A stretch of 64,000 nt of DNA from Roseibium algicola (GTDB lineage: Bacteria > Pseudomonadota > Alphaproteobacteria > Rhizobiales > Stappiaceae), in contig NZ_CP019630.1 of assembly GCF_001999245.1 (NCBI RefSeq), positions 3,935,001-3,999,000 on the forward strand, given 5' to 3'. Of the stretch, positions 34,111-42,900 are shown piece after piece. Below the pieces are notes generated by a model. The model did no database searches, was not told the DNA's origin, and saw only the letters and a list, made by a program, of their open reading frames with translations. Positions within the stretch are counted from its first letter, which is position 1. Each line of letters opens with the position of its first letter. The position numbers and the translations under genes were made by a program.

Positions 34111-36139
34111 GCTGCCCCACCTTGTTCTGTGCCGCGCATGGCAGCCTCAGCTGAACGGTTACGCCACCCCGGTCGTTTTCCGCAAGTTCCAGATGCCCGT
34201 CCATGTCCTGCATGATGTTGAAGGAGATGGTCAATCCAAGACCGAGACCCTTGCCGACTTCCTTGGTGGTCACGAACGGGTCGGTCAGCTGCGTTGCCGA
34301 TTGCCCCTGAAGGCCGATGCCGTTGTCGGCGATCAGGATGGTCGCGTCACCGCCGGTTTGCTCTGCCTCGATGCGGATTTCACCGCCGCCTGCCGCTTTC
34401 ATGTCGATGGCGTCGACCGAGTTGCCGATGACGTTGATCAGGACCTGTTCCAGCAACACGGGATCCGCGCGGAGGGTTAGCTTGCCGGCAGCATCGGAGA
34501 CCTTGAGCGCGACGCTGCTTTCCTCCAGGCGCCGCTCGAACAGCGATACGACAGGTTCCAGGGCCTGATCCAGCGTCAGGTCCTTGACCGCGTAGTCCGA
34601 ACGGCGGGCAATGCCGTTCAGGTGCTTGATGACGCGCGACATCCGCTCGGCAAGGTTTTCAACGACGTCGACCTTGGCTTCGACCGCTTCGCTCTTGCCC
34701 TTGGCAAGCAGCAGTCGAAGATTGTGCAGGTGATGCTTCATGGCCGCGAGCGGCTGGTTCAGTTCGTGACTGATGCCCGCAGACATCTGGCCGAGAGCCG
34801 CCAGCTTGCCGGCCTGAACAAGTTCGCGCTGGGTTTGCTTCAACTGGTCGAAGGCGCGTTTGCGCTCCACGATTTCCTTTTGCAGGTTTTCGTGGGTTCT
34901 GTTCAGTTCGACTACGGAGGATCTGAAGATCTCCGTCGCTGCCCCCATGCGGGCAATTTCGTCGTTGCCGCGTGTGGGGATCGGCGTGGAGAGATTGCCC
35001 TGAGCGATCTCGATCAGGGCTTCTGCCAGCCGGTGCAGTCGGGCAACGATCTGGTTGCGGACATAAAACAGCAGAATGCCGGCGCAGATGACGCCGCAGA
35101 TGACAGTTGCGACGGCCAGCAGCAGAGAGGCAATGCGCAGCCGTTCGGCTGCCTGATTGGTAAAGGTGAGGGCGGCAAGACGGCGTTCCCTGCCCAACTC
35201 GACCAGGGCTGCCTGAAGATCTGCGACGGCGGCCTGTGCGGTACTGAGGTCGCCAAGTGCCTGTTGCTGCAGCTCGATCCGGTCACGCGATCCTGCAAAG
35301 ACCCCCGTTTCGTCATAGGCGAAGGCCTGCAGACGCTCCAGCGAGGACACCAGCGTTTCGGTGTCGGCCTTTTGCGGGACTTCCGCCAGCATGCCCTGGA
35401 GGTTTTCAAGCGCGTCGAAATTCAGATCTTCAAGCTGCGCGAGTTTTTCCGCCGTGTCGACGTAAAGCGCCTGCAGCAGGAAGGTAATCGCCGTCGCCGT
35501 GCTTGACCCGATTGTCTGCATCTGTTCGCGAAGCAGTGTTTCCTGCCGGATGATCGCGGCAGCCGCGACCCGGTCGGTGCGCGACTGCGAGCGGACCATT
35601 TCGGACGACAGGCTGTCGATGTTGAAGGACAGGTCCTGAATGCGGGCAGCGACTTCGGTCTGGATATCGATCTGCAGCCAGCGCAGTTCCACCTGGTAGT
35701 GTTCCAGCGACCTGTTGATTGCCTGAAGATCCCGGGAGACCTGCAGGAAGGAGCCGAGCTTGTCGCTCAAGGTTTCCTTCGCCTCGATTATCTTCGCGGT
35801 GTTTTTCGTGTCGCTCAGGATGTTTGTTTCCAGAAGGCCCGAGATGCCCTGGCTTGCGGCTTCCACATCCTCGCGCATGGCTTCCGGTTCGCGTTCCCGG
35901 GTCTGCGCGGCAATCTCGGTCGCGATGACGGCCAGCCGCGTCGCATATTCGGAAAGCTCGGATGCCAGGGCGATTTCCGGAATGCTCTTTTCGGTGATCT
36001 CACCAAAATCGCTGCGTGCCTGAGTGAAGAAGACCACGCCGATGGCCAGGATGATCCAGGTGATCGCGGCAATCGTGAGGATGGACAGCAGCAATCGAAA
36101 CCATATCGTGCCGCGCCCGCGGTTTGCCGTCTCAGTCAT
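34094..36139 (-). CDS. Membrane sensor histidine kinase (PgtB-like)
   Basis: 681 residues. TM1 about 12-35 (LLLSILTIAAITWIILAIGV), a ~300-residue helical periplasmic domain, TM2 about 335-360 (LLLAVATVICGVICAGILLF), HAMP, a coiled coil, then HisKA with phospho-acceptor His in ISHELNQPLAAMKHHLHN and a HATPase domain (NVIGNSVDAI; ADNGIGL; GKGLGLGLTI). It lies between the binding-protein-like gene and the regulator gene, overlapping both (8 and 17 bp), so the three are made together. By analogy with Salmonella PgtB it would read the state of the periplasmic binding protein and phosphorylate the regulator. Confidence 0.9.
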   Translation of the reverse strand: MTETANRGRGTIWFRLLLSILTIAAITWIILAIGVVFFTQARSDFGEITEKSIPEIALASELSEYATRLAVIATEIAAQTREREPEAMREDVEAASQGISGLLETNILSDTKNTAKIIEAKETLSDKLGSFLQVSRDLQAINRSLEHYQVELRWLQIDIQTEVAARIQDLSFNIDSLSSEMVRSQSRTDRVAAAAIIRQETLLREQMQTIGSSTATAITFLLQALYVDTAEKLAQLEDLNFDALENLQGMLAEVPQKADTETLVSSLERLQAFAYDETGVFAGSRDRIELQQQALGDLSTAQAAVADLQAALVELGRERRLAALTFTNQAAERLRIASLLLAVATVICGVICAGILLFYVRNQIVARLHRLAEALIEIAQGNLSTPIPTRGNDEIARMGAATEIFRSSVVELNRTHENLQKEIVERKRAFDQLKQTQRELVQAGKLAALGQMSAGISHELNQPLAAMKHHLHNLRLLLAKGKSEAVEAKVDVVENLAERMSRVIKHLNGIARRSDYAVKDLTLDQALEPVVSLFERRLEESSVALKVSDAAGKLTLRADPVLLEQVLINVIGNSVDAIDMKAAGGGEIRIEAEQTGGDATILIADNGIGLQGQSATQLTDPFVTTKEVGKGLGLGLTISFNIMQDMDGHLELAENDRGGVTVQLRLPCAAQNKVGQLEHSV

Positions 36140-37445
36140 TGACAGTCAGACCATTCCGGATGCTTGCCTCGAGCCCGGTCAGCATGGCATCGACTTCCGC
36201 CAGTTGCTCCCTGGCGGCAACGCGCCAAGTGGCAAGGCTCCATTCTTCGCCGGTTCCGACAAGCGAGTTCGCGCCTTCCTCCTGTGCGTCCCGGTAGCGT
36301 TCCGAGCGTACGGCATCGATCTCGGACACGGGAAGCTGGTTGAGCTTCTTCTTAATCTTGATCAGCGAAGGGACGAGATCGGGAGGCGCCTGACGGCTCA
36401 AAGTTTCCAGGCGCCGCAACAGGTTTCTGCGCTGAACCAGATTTCTGGTGATGAAGATGTCGAACAGGTCGTTGACGGCCTGATACCGGGTTTCGGCAAG
36501 ATTGGGGTCATAGGTGGACCAGCTGAATTTCAGCGCAGCCTGCACTTCCCTGGGGAACTGGTTCAGGGATTGTTCGCGAACAGTGGTGTCCACCGGAATC
36601 CTGCGGATGTCGGGCTGTGTCAGCAGTTCCTGCGCCGGTTTGCTCAACATGAAATCGATGAACAGGCCCGCCTCCTCATGGGCGGAACCGTGGTTGAGAA
36701 CGGAAATCCGGGCAGGGGCCATCATGACCGGTTGACCATATTGAAAGCGGACGCCGTCGTCGGCTTCCGTCAGCGCGAGAAAATCAATCGACAGGCCGAC
36801 ATCGAAGCGGCCGCGCTTGAGCCCCTCTATGACACTGAAACTGCGGGCGGTGATGGTCTTGAGGTTCTGGGACAGGCCGAAGATATACTGCCAGCCCCGA
36901 TCCCAGCCGCGGTCCTGAAGGATGACTTCCAGCAGCATGTGCGTGGACCCTGACCGGGCAGGGTGGGACATGGCCAGCCTGTCCTGAAAGCGTGCGTCCA
37001 GCAGATCGTTCCAGCTTGTGGGCGGCCTGCCTTCAAAGTCTTCCATCCAGCACCAGCCGACACCGGAATAGGCGAAATCGACAAAGGTCTCGCTGCTGTC
37101 CTGTGAGCGTTCCCGCAGGCGGCCAAATTTCTCGAGAAGGGAAAAGGCCTCCGGTGACGATGACCAGAACAGGTCGAAGCCGCGCGGGTTGTCCAGCAGG
37201 ATTTCCTCGACCGAGGCGACCGTGTTCTTGTTCAGGACGGTAACGTTGATCGCCGGATACTTCTTCGAAAACGCATCGACGAAGGGCTTCGTGAAATAGT
37301 CCGGAAAGGACGTCAGGACACGAAGATCCCGCGCGTTTGCGGCAGTCAACAGCAGGAGTGTCGCCAGGCAGGACATCGCAATGACGGCCAGCATGACGGA
37401 TATTTTCTGAAAACTGATTGCGCCTGACATCCCGGATTGCCTCAT
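36132..37445 (-). CDS. Periplasmic solute-binding protein of a sensory operon (PgtC-like)
   Basis: 437 residues from the ATG at 37445 (AAGGTG upstream; 37430 is an alternative). A signal anchor (ISVMLAVIAMSCLATLLLL then TAANA) precedes RDLRVLTSFPDYFTKPF. It is a paralogue of the importer's binding protein: WSSSPEAFSLLEK and SGSTHMLLEVILQDRGWDRG align with matching segments there. It is encoded with the kinase and regulator, not with the permease, as PgtC is with PgtA/PgtB, so it probably presents the ligand state to the kinase. The C-terminal region has extra charged helices (KIKKKLNQLPVSEIDAVRSE) that could contact the kinase. Confidence 0.85.
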   Translation of the reverse strand: MRQSGMSGAISFQKISVMLAVIAMSCLATLLLLTAANARDLRVLTSFPDYFTKPFVDAFSKKYPAINVTVLNKNTVASVEEILLDNPRGFDLFWSSSPEAFSLLEKFGRLRERSQDSSETFVDFAYSGVGWCWMEDFEGRPPTSWNDLLDARFQDRLAMSHPARSGSTHMLLEVILQDRGWDRGWQYIFGLSQNLKTITARSFSVIEGLKRGRFDVGLSIDFLALTEADDGVRFQYGQPVMMAPARISVLNHGSAHEEAGLFIDFMLSKPAQELLTQPDIRRIPVDTTVREQSLNQFPREVQAALKFSWSTYDPNLAETRYQAVNDLFDIFITRNLVQRRNLLRRLETLSRQAPPDLVPSLIKIKKKLNQLPVSEIDAVRSERYRDAQEEGANSLVGTGEEWSLATWRVAAREQLAEVDAMLTGLEASIRNGLTVND

Positions 37446-37519
37446 TTGGAGGCACCTTATATCAGAATTCCGAACGTCGACGGAAATATGCACGGCGAGG
37501 GTGCCAGACCCTTCGGGTT

Positions 37520-37537
37520 CCGCCGCGTGTCCGGCGG
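37520..37537 (-). terminator. Short hairpin downstream of the OmpR-type regulator gene
   Basis: CCGCCG (37520-37525) pairs with CGGCGG (37532-37537) around 6 nt, 20 nt after the regulator stop on the minus strand and upstream of the sensory binding-protein gene. Only a six-base stem, no T-run; weak evidence. Confidence 0.35.
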
Positions 37538-37557
37538 CCTGAGCGGGACAAACCGGG

Positions 37558-38256
37558 CTAGCTGTCCATCTTGCAGGCGGCGCTGAAGGAATACCCGACG
37601 CCATAGACAGACTTGATGGGCGATTCCACCCCGGTCTGATCCTGGATCTTGCGCCTGAGGCGGCTGACGACGGCATCCAGATGCCGGTTGTCGAACTGGG
37701 TCTGGCGATTGGAAAGAAGCCGGGAAAGATCGTCCCGGGCGCAAGGAGCGCCGGAATTGGAGACCAGGGCTTCCAGAAAGATCCTTTCGGTTGCGGTCAA
37801 CTTTATGGCGTCGCCGTCCGGTGGCAGAAGCTTCCAGGAGACATTGTCCAGCACCCATTCTGCCGTGCTGTTGCCTTCTGACGAAGAAGCACCGGACAGT
37901 CTGCGTATGAGGCTCTGCACCGCAGCCAGTATTTCCCTGAGGCTGGTGTGCTTGACGAGATAGATGTCCGCGCCGCTGTCGAACCCGCGGACACGGCTTT
38001 CGCTGTCTCCGTGTGCGGTCAGCATGATGATGCCGCAATTGATTTTCGCCCTCAGGTCACCTGCAAGGTCGAAGCCGTTTCCATCCGGCAGCGAGACATC
38101 CAGGATCACGACATCCGGTCGGTCCGCGTCATCCAGCGCGGTCCACATTTCGGCCGCGCCGCCCGCACCGCTGACCTGAAAGCCGTTGAGACGCATATAA
38201 TCCAACAGGTCGGCGCGAAGAGCACTTTCGTCCTCCACGATCAAAATCCTGTTCAT
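37558..38256 (-). CDS. OmpR/PhoB-family response regulator
   Basis: 232 residues. Receiver domain with acidic pocket (LIVEDE) and phospho-acceptor Asp53 in VVILDVSLPDGNGFDL, Thr in MLTAHGDSE and Lys in YLVKHTSL; C-terminal winged helix (about 135-228) with KLTATERIFLEALVSNSG and VVSRLRRKIQ. Its start overlaps the kinase stop as ATGA, so the pair is translationally coupled. Such regulators bind direct repeats about 10-11 bp apart; one lies in the 228-bp region upstream of the kinase and of the divergent adhesin gene. Confidence 0.9.
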   Translation of the reverse strand: MNRILIVEDESALRADLLDYMRLNGFQVSGAGGAAEMWTALDDADRPDVVILDVSLPDGNGFDLAGDLRAKINCGIIMLTAHGDSESRVRGFDSGADIYLVKHTSLREILAAVQSLIRRLSGASSSEGNSTAEWVLDNVSWKLLPPDGDAIKLTATERIFLEALVSNSGAPCARDDLSRLLSNRQTQFDNRHLDAVVSRLRRKIQDQTGVESPIKSVYGVGYSFSAACKMDS

Positions 38257-39710
38257 GCCGGTTCCTCCTCCTGCATGGTCTCAGAGTCCGCTCGCGCAAA
38301 TCCGGGAAGCGGCAGGAAAACTCTGGCAATCGTGCCGCCGCCTTGTCTTGCACTCAAATCCAGATGTCCCTGGTGATAGCCGACGAGCTGCCGGCAGGAA
38401 TGCAGGCCGAGCCCGCTGCCTCCGGTTCCGCCTGTATTCGAGGCCCTGTAGAAGCGGTTGCCGATCTGCGCCTGGTCCCGATCCGGAATGCCGATCCCGC
38501 GGTCCTTCACTTCCAGAACGATATCACCGTTCTGGGCCCCTATCGTGATCTCGACCTCGGCGTCCCTTGGTGAGTATTTGAGCGCGTTGTCGACCAGATT
38601 AACGATCACCGTGCGGAGCATCTCGGTATCTCCCCGGTATGCCGGCATCGGCGCAACGGGATGAAGTCTGAGGCGTTCGCCAAGGCCGGCATGGTCGAAG
38701 TGCCGCTGAACGTCCTCATAAAGGGCCGGGAAATCTACCTGCTCGATCTTCAGCACACCTTCATCCTGCCGCTCGCTTGCAAGAAAACGATCGATCAGCA
38801 TCGTCATGCGGGAAACGGCCTCGTCGATGCTTTTCAAACGTTGGGCGACAGCCTGTTGCGGTCGTTCCAGCATCAGGGTGAGCATGTCGCTAGCGTAGCG
38901 GATTGCGGCCAGGGGGGTGCGAAACTCATGGCTGACCATGCGCATCAACTGGCGCTGGTCCTGGCGGGCGGCCTTTTCCCCTTCCAGACTGGCGGACAGT
39001 TCTCCCTCCAGGCGCCGTCTCAATGTTACTTCGCGCGCAAGCGCGGCGTTGCGGTCGCGCAAATCCATGGACAGGCGCATGCCCACCATGAAGATCAGAC
39101 AGAAGAAAAAGCCGACAATGAAGATGTGTCCCTGGAAGAAGTACCATGTGTTGATGTTGGTCATCACCGGATTGGCAACCGTCGATGGCTGAATATAGAC
39201 GAGTGCGCTCTGCAGCAGACTTGCGGCGGAATATTCCCCAAGCAGGAAGATCATGATCCAGCGCAGGAAAGGGGGTTGGGAGCGGTCGCGGTAAAGCGTC
39301 CGGATCATCAGTGCCATCATCACCACCGTGAAGGCAGTGGAGGCATGAATGCGCAGGCCGAGGTCTGTCGGGTCATAGACAACGGCGAAGATCCAGAACA
39401 GGAGCTGTGCCGCGAGACAGAACGCGCTGATACCGACAAAACGTGGTTGTCCGAGGAAGCGCGCCAGGCCGTCGGCCCACAGGACCAGGCCAAACTTGAG
39501 CACCATGTTGTCCGTCACGACGCGAATGAGCGATGGGTCCGGACCGCGCTGCAAATAGAGAAACAAACCAATCGCAATGGCGAAGAAGCCGGCCGCAATG
39601 ACCTTCAGCTCATAGATCTGACGCCAGACGAACCAGACGAGAAGCCAGGCAACGGACATGAAAGCGGTTGTCGCGAATTCCAGCAGCAACATGGTCTTGA
39701 GATCGAGCAT
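38253..39710 (-). CDS. Sensor histidine kinase with multi-helix membrane domain
   Basis: 485 residues. About seven hydrophobic helices fill the first ~220 residues with almost no periplasmic domain (a 7TM-like input unit). A short coiled coil leads to HisKA with phospho-acceptor His in RMVSHEFRTPLAAIRYASDM and a HATPase domain (NLVDNALKYSPRD; KDRGIGI; GSGLGLHSCRQL). Input is probably something in or at the membrane. No clear ribosome site precedes the ATG at 39710; none of the in-frame alternatives is better. It faces the adhesin gene across 228 bp. Confidence 0.88.
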   Translation of the reverse strand: MLDLKTMLLLEFATTAFMSVAWLLVWFVWRQIYELKVIAAGFFAIAIGLFLYLQRGPDPSLIRVVTDNMVLKFGLVLWADGLARFLGQPRFVGISAFCLAAQLLFWIFAVVYDPTDLGLRIHASTAFTVVMMALMIRTLYRDRSQPPFLRWIMIFLLGEYSAASLLQSALVYIQPSTVANPVMTNINTWYFFQGHIFIVGFFFCLIFMVGMRLSMDLRDRNAALAREVTLRRRLEGELSASLEGEKAARQDQRQLMRMVSHEFRTPLAAIRYASDMLTLMLERPQQAVAQRLKSIDEAVSRMTMLIDRFLASERQDEGVLKIEQVDFPALYEDVQRHFDHAGLGERLRLHPVAPMPAYRGDTEMLRTVIVNLVDNALKYSPRDAEVEITIGAQNGDIVLEVKDRGIGIPDRDQAQIGNRFYRASNTGGTGGSGLGLHSCRQLVGYHQGHLDLSARQGGGTIARVFLPLPGFARADSETMQEEEPA

Positions 39711-39816
39711 GCGCTTGTGATGACGGAAGCGGCCTGCCTGTTCAAGTAACAGTTTCGAGGCCTTGATTGCGGCAGCTTCGATTTCAGGCAGGTGTCACCC
39801 AAAGGAAGCAAGTCTC

Positions 39817-39834
39817 GTCAGAATCTGTCAGAAT
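39817..39834. promoter_or_regulatory. Direct repeat GTCAGAAT with 10-bp period (candidate OmpR-type site)
   Basis: GTCAGAAT occurs at 39817-39824 and again at 39827-39834 in the divergent region between the sensor kinase and the adhesin gene, about 105 bp from each start. An exact 8-bp direct repeat with one-turn spacing is the layout bound by OmpR/PhoB-family regulators. Binding is inferred. Confidence 0.5.
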
Positions 39835-39938
39835 TGATTAGTATTGGTAGGTGGAATTCGATATCTCGCCATCTGTATTTACACCAATGTTGACCGTCGT
39901 GGGCACAAGACGACGCAACAGCGGGAGTATTGATACAA

Positions 39939-42900
39939 ATGGCGTTCAGGACCCGAAGCACCGGCGTTTCAAGCGCACCGGTTGAGCCTGCCATTCCATC
40001 CGGCTCTAACCGGACAGCCTCCCTTGCCGCATTTCTGCTGCTGACGACAGCTCTTGTCCCCACCGCAGCATTTTCCGGCGATGCCCTGCCGCAAGGGGGC
40101 AGTTTCACGCATGGCAACGGAACCATTACGCAAGGTGGTTCACGGGTTGATGTGAAGCAATCAAGCGATGCCGGTATCGTGAACTGGGGCAGCTTTTCCA
40201 TCGGCTCCGGCAATCAGGTTCATTTCGACAACGGCGCCGGTGCCACGCTCAATCGGGTCACGGGCAATGTGCCGAGCCGTATCGATGGCAGCCTCAGCGC
40301 GACGGGCAGCGTGTTTCTCGTCAATCCCGCCGGAGTTGCGGTTGGCAGCGGCGGCCTTGTGTCGACAGGTGGTTCGTTTGTCGCTTCGACGCAGGACGTT
40401 ACCGACAGCGATTTTCTGAATGGCGGCGGCCTGACCTTTTCCGGCACGAGCGGTGCCGAAGTCGTAAATGCGGGCACTATCCGGTCAGCGCAGGGTGACA
40501 TTGCACTGATTGCGCGCCGCGTTGAAAATAGTGGCACGCTTGAAGCGCCCAACGGCACCGCAGCCCTTGCCGCTGGCTACGAAGTCCTGATGAAAGACAT
40601 CGCCGATGCAGACGGCCTGTTGTCGGTCAAGCTTGGGGGAGCCGATACCGAAGCACTCAATTCCGGAACCATCGCGGCGGCCAACGCTGAAATCCGCGCG
40701 AATGGCGGCAATGTCTTTGCGCTGGCTGGAAACACGGATGGTGTCGTCAAGGCAACCGGTGTCAGCACTTCCGGTGGCCGGATATTCCTGACGGCGGGCA
40801 ATACGGGCAAGGTCCAGGTCAGTGGCAAGCTCAAGTCGCGCAGACTGGCGGAGAACGTTCCGGTGCCGGGTGCAAAGCCGGCGACCGAGGGTGGCGCTAT
40901 CACGGTGACGGGCGGAGAAATCACGATCACCGGTACGCTCGACGCCTCGGCGGAAGAAAGCGGCGTCAAGGGTGGTGAAATCGTGGTGTATGCCGAGGAC
41001 ACGGCAAGTGTTTCCGGAACGTTGAGCGCTAGGGGCGGCGTGGGCGGTGAAGGTGGCTTTGTCGAAACGTCTGCCCGAAACACGATCGATTTTACCGGCA
41101 TCACGGTCGATACCTCGTCTGAAGGCGGTCAGACCGGACTCTGGCTGATCGACCCGGTTGACCTGACGGTCGATGCGGCGGCGGCTGCAACGATCTCTTC
41201 CAACCTCGCCAGCAACAACGTGAGCCTGCAGACCACCAACTCGTCTGCAAGCGGTCCAGGCAACCAGAGTGCCGGCGACGGCAACATCACCATCAATTCC
41301 GGCATCACCTGGACGAGCACAAACAGGCTCACGCTCAATGCCTATAACGACATCGCGATCAATGCGGCCATTGACGGCCAGAACGGTGGGCTGACCCTGC
41401 TGGCCTACGGCAACAGCGGCACGGCTGCTGTCGGCACGATCTCGACGGGAGCGGCCGGCGCGGTCGATGTCGACAATTTCGCTCTCACAAGGGGTGTCTG
41501 GGATCAGGTCGGCACGGGCCTGCCAGACTTTGCCACGAACGCACTGAGTGTTGGATTCGGCACTTTCATCCGGGCGCAGGGTGGCGATGGCACTTTTTCC
41601 AACCCTTATGCGCTATTTGACGTTTATGGCCTGCAAGGGATCACGACCAGTGACAGGCGTGGTGGCGGGTCCGGCGATATCAGCCTTTACTATGAGCTTG
41701 CGAACGATATCGACGCGTCGATGACATCATCGTGGAATAACGGTGCTGGCTTTGACCCTGTTTCCTTTTCCGGAAGCCTGGATGGCAAGGGACATACGAT
41801 AGACGGCCTCTATATCAACCGGCCTTCCGAAGGTAATGTCGCACTCATAAGTTATTGGCAAGACAACTATTTCACTTCTGGACGTGACCTGGAGATAAAG
41901 GACCTCACACTCACGAACGCGTCTGTTACCGGCGACAACCAGACGGCAATTCTGGTAGGCGACACAGGCGGTGGGAACTATCACGGTCACAACATGTCGA
42001 ATGTGACTGTCAGTGGAACTGTTCAGGCGAATTCCTGGGGCGCAGGCGTCGTGGCCAGGTATTTCGGCAACATCGACCAGTCGACCATGACCAATGTTCA
42101 TGCCGATGTTTCCGTCACGACGACGGATGGGGGCAGTGCTACCGGCGGCCTCGTCGCAATTATGGGTGAAGGGCTGATAATATCGAATTCCAGCTCGACT
42201 GGATCGATAACCGGAGGGCAGGTCGGTGGTCTTGTCGGCACCACAGACGACAACGACAACAGGATCGAAAATTCCTATTCGACGGCGACAGTCACCTCGT
42301 CAGGGAGCTTTCGGGAGGCTGGTGGACTGGTTGGGTACGCGGAAGACCTTACGATCTCGAATTCGTATTTTGCCGGTCAGGTGCTCGGTACAAACGGCGC
42401 CGCGGCTGGAGGGCTCATCGGTACGGCCGACAGGAACACGGTTATTCAGAACTCCTTTGTTACGGGTCTCGTAGAGGCTGAAGGGTATGCAGCCGCATTG
42501 GTCGCTGAAGTCTCCGACTCAAGCGTTTCAATAACCGACTCGGCCTGGGATACTGAAACGACCGGACAAACCGAGGTGATTGGTTACACGAATTCCTATA
42601 CCCCCACCGTGACCAACACGAGCGGCCTGACCACTTCCCAGATGCAGGGATCCCTGACCCTGGGCAGCTTTACCCTGGACAGCAGCATCTGGGGCACTGG
42701 CAGCGGACTTTTCCCTTATTTCAAGTGGGAGTATGCCGCCACACCCGAGGCGGTCTCAGGCATGGCCTACAGTGACGCGGGCACGACAGCCCAATCCGGA
42801 GCAAATGTCAGCGCGCTTTCCGGCGGCAATCTTGTCGGCAGTGCTGTGACCGGGGCAAACGGGTATTATTACATCCTGACCACGGCCGGGTCGCTCAATT

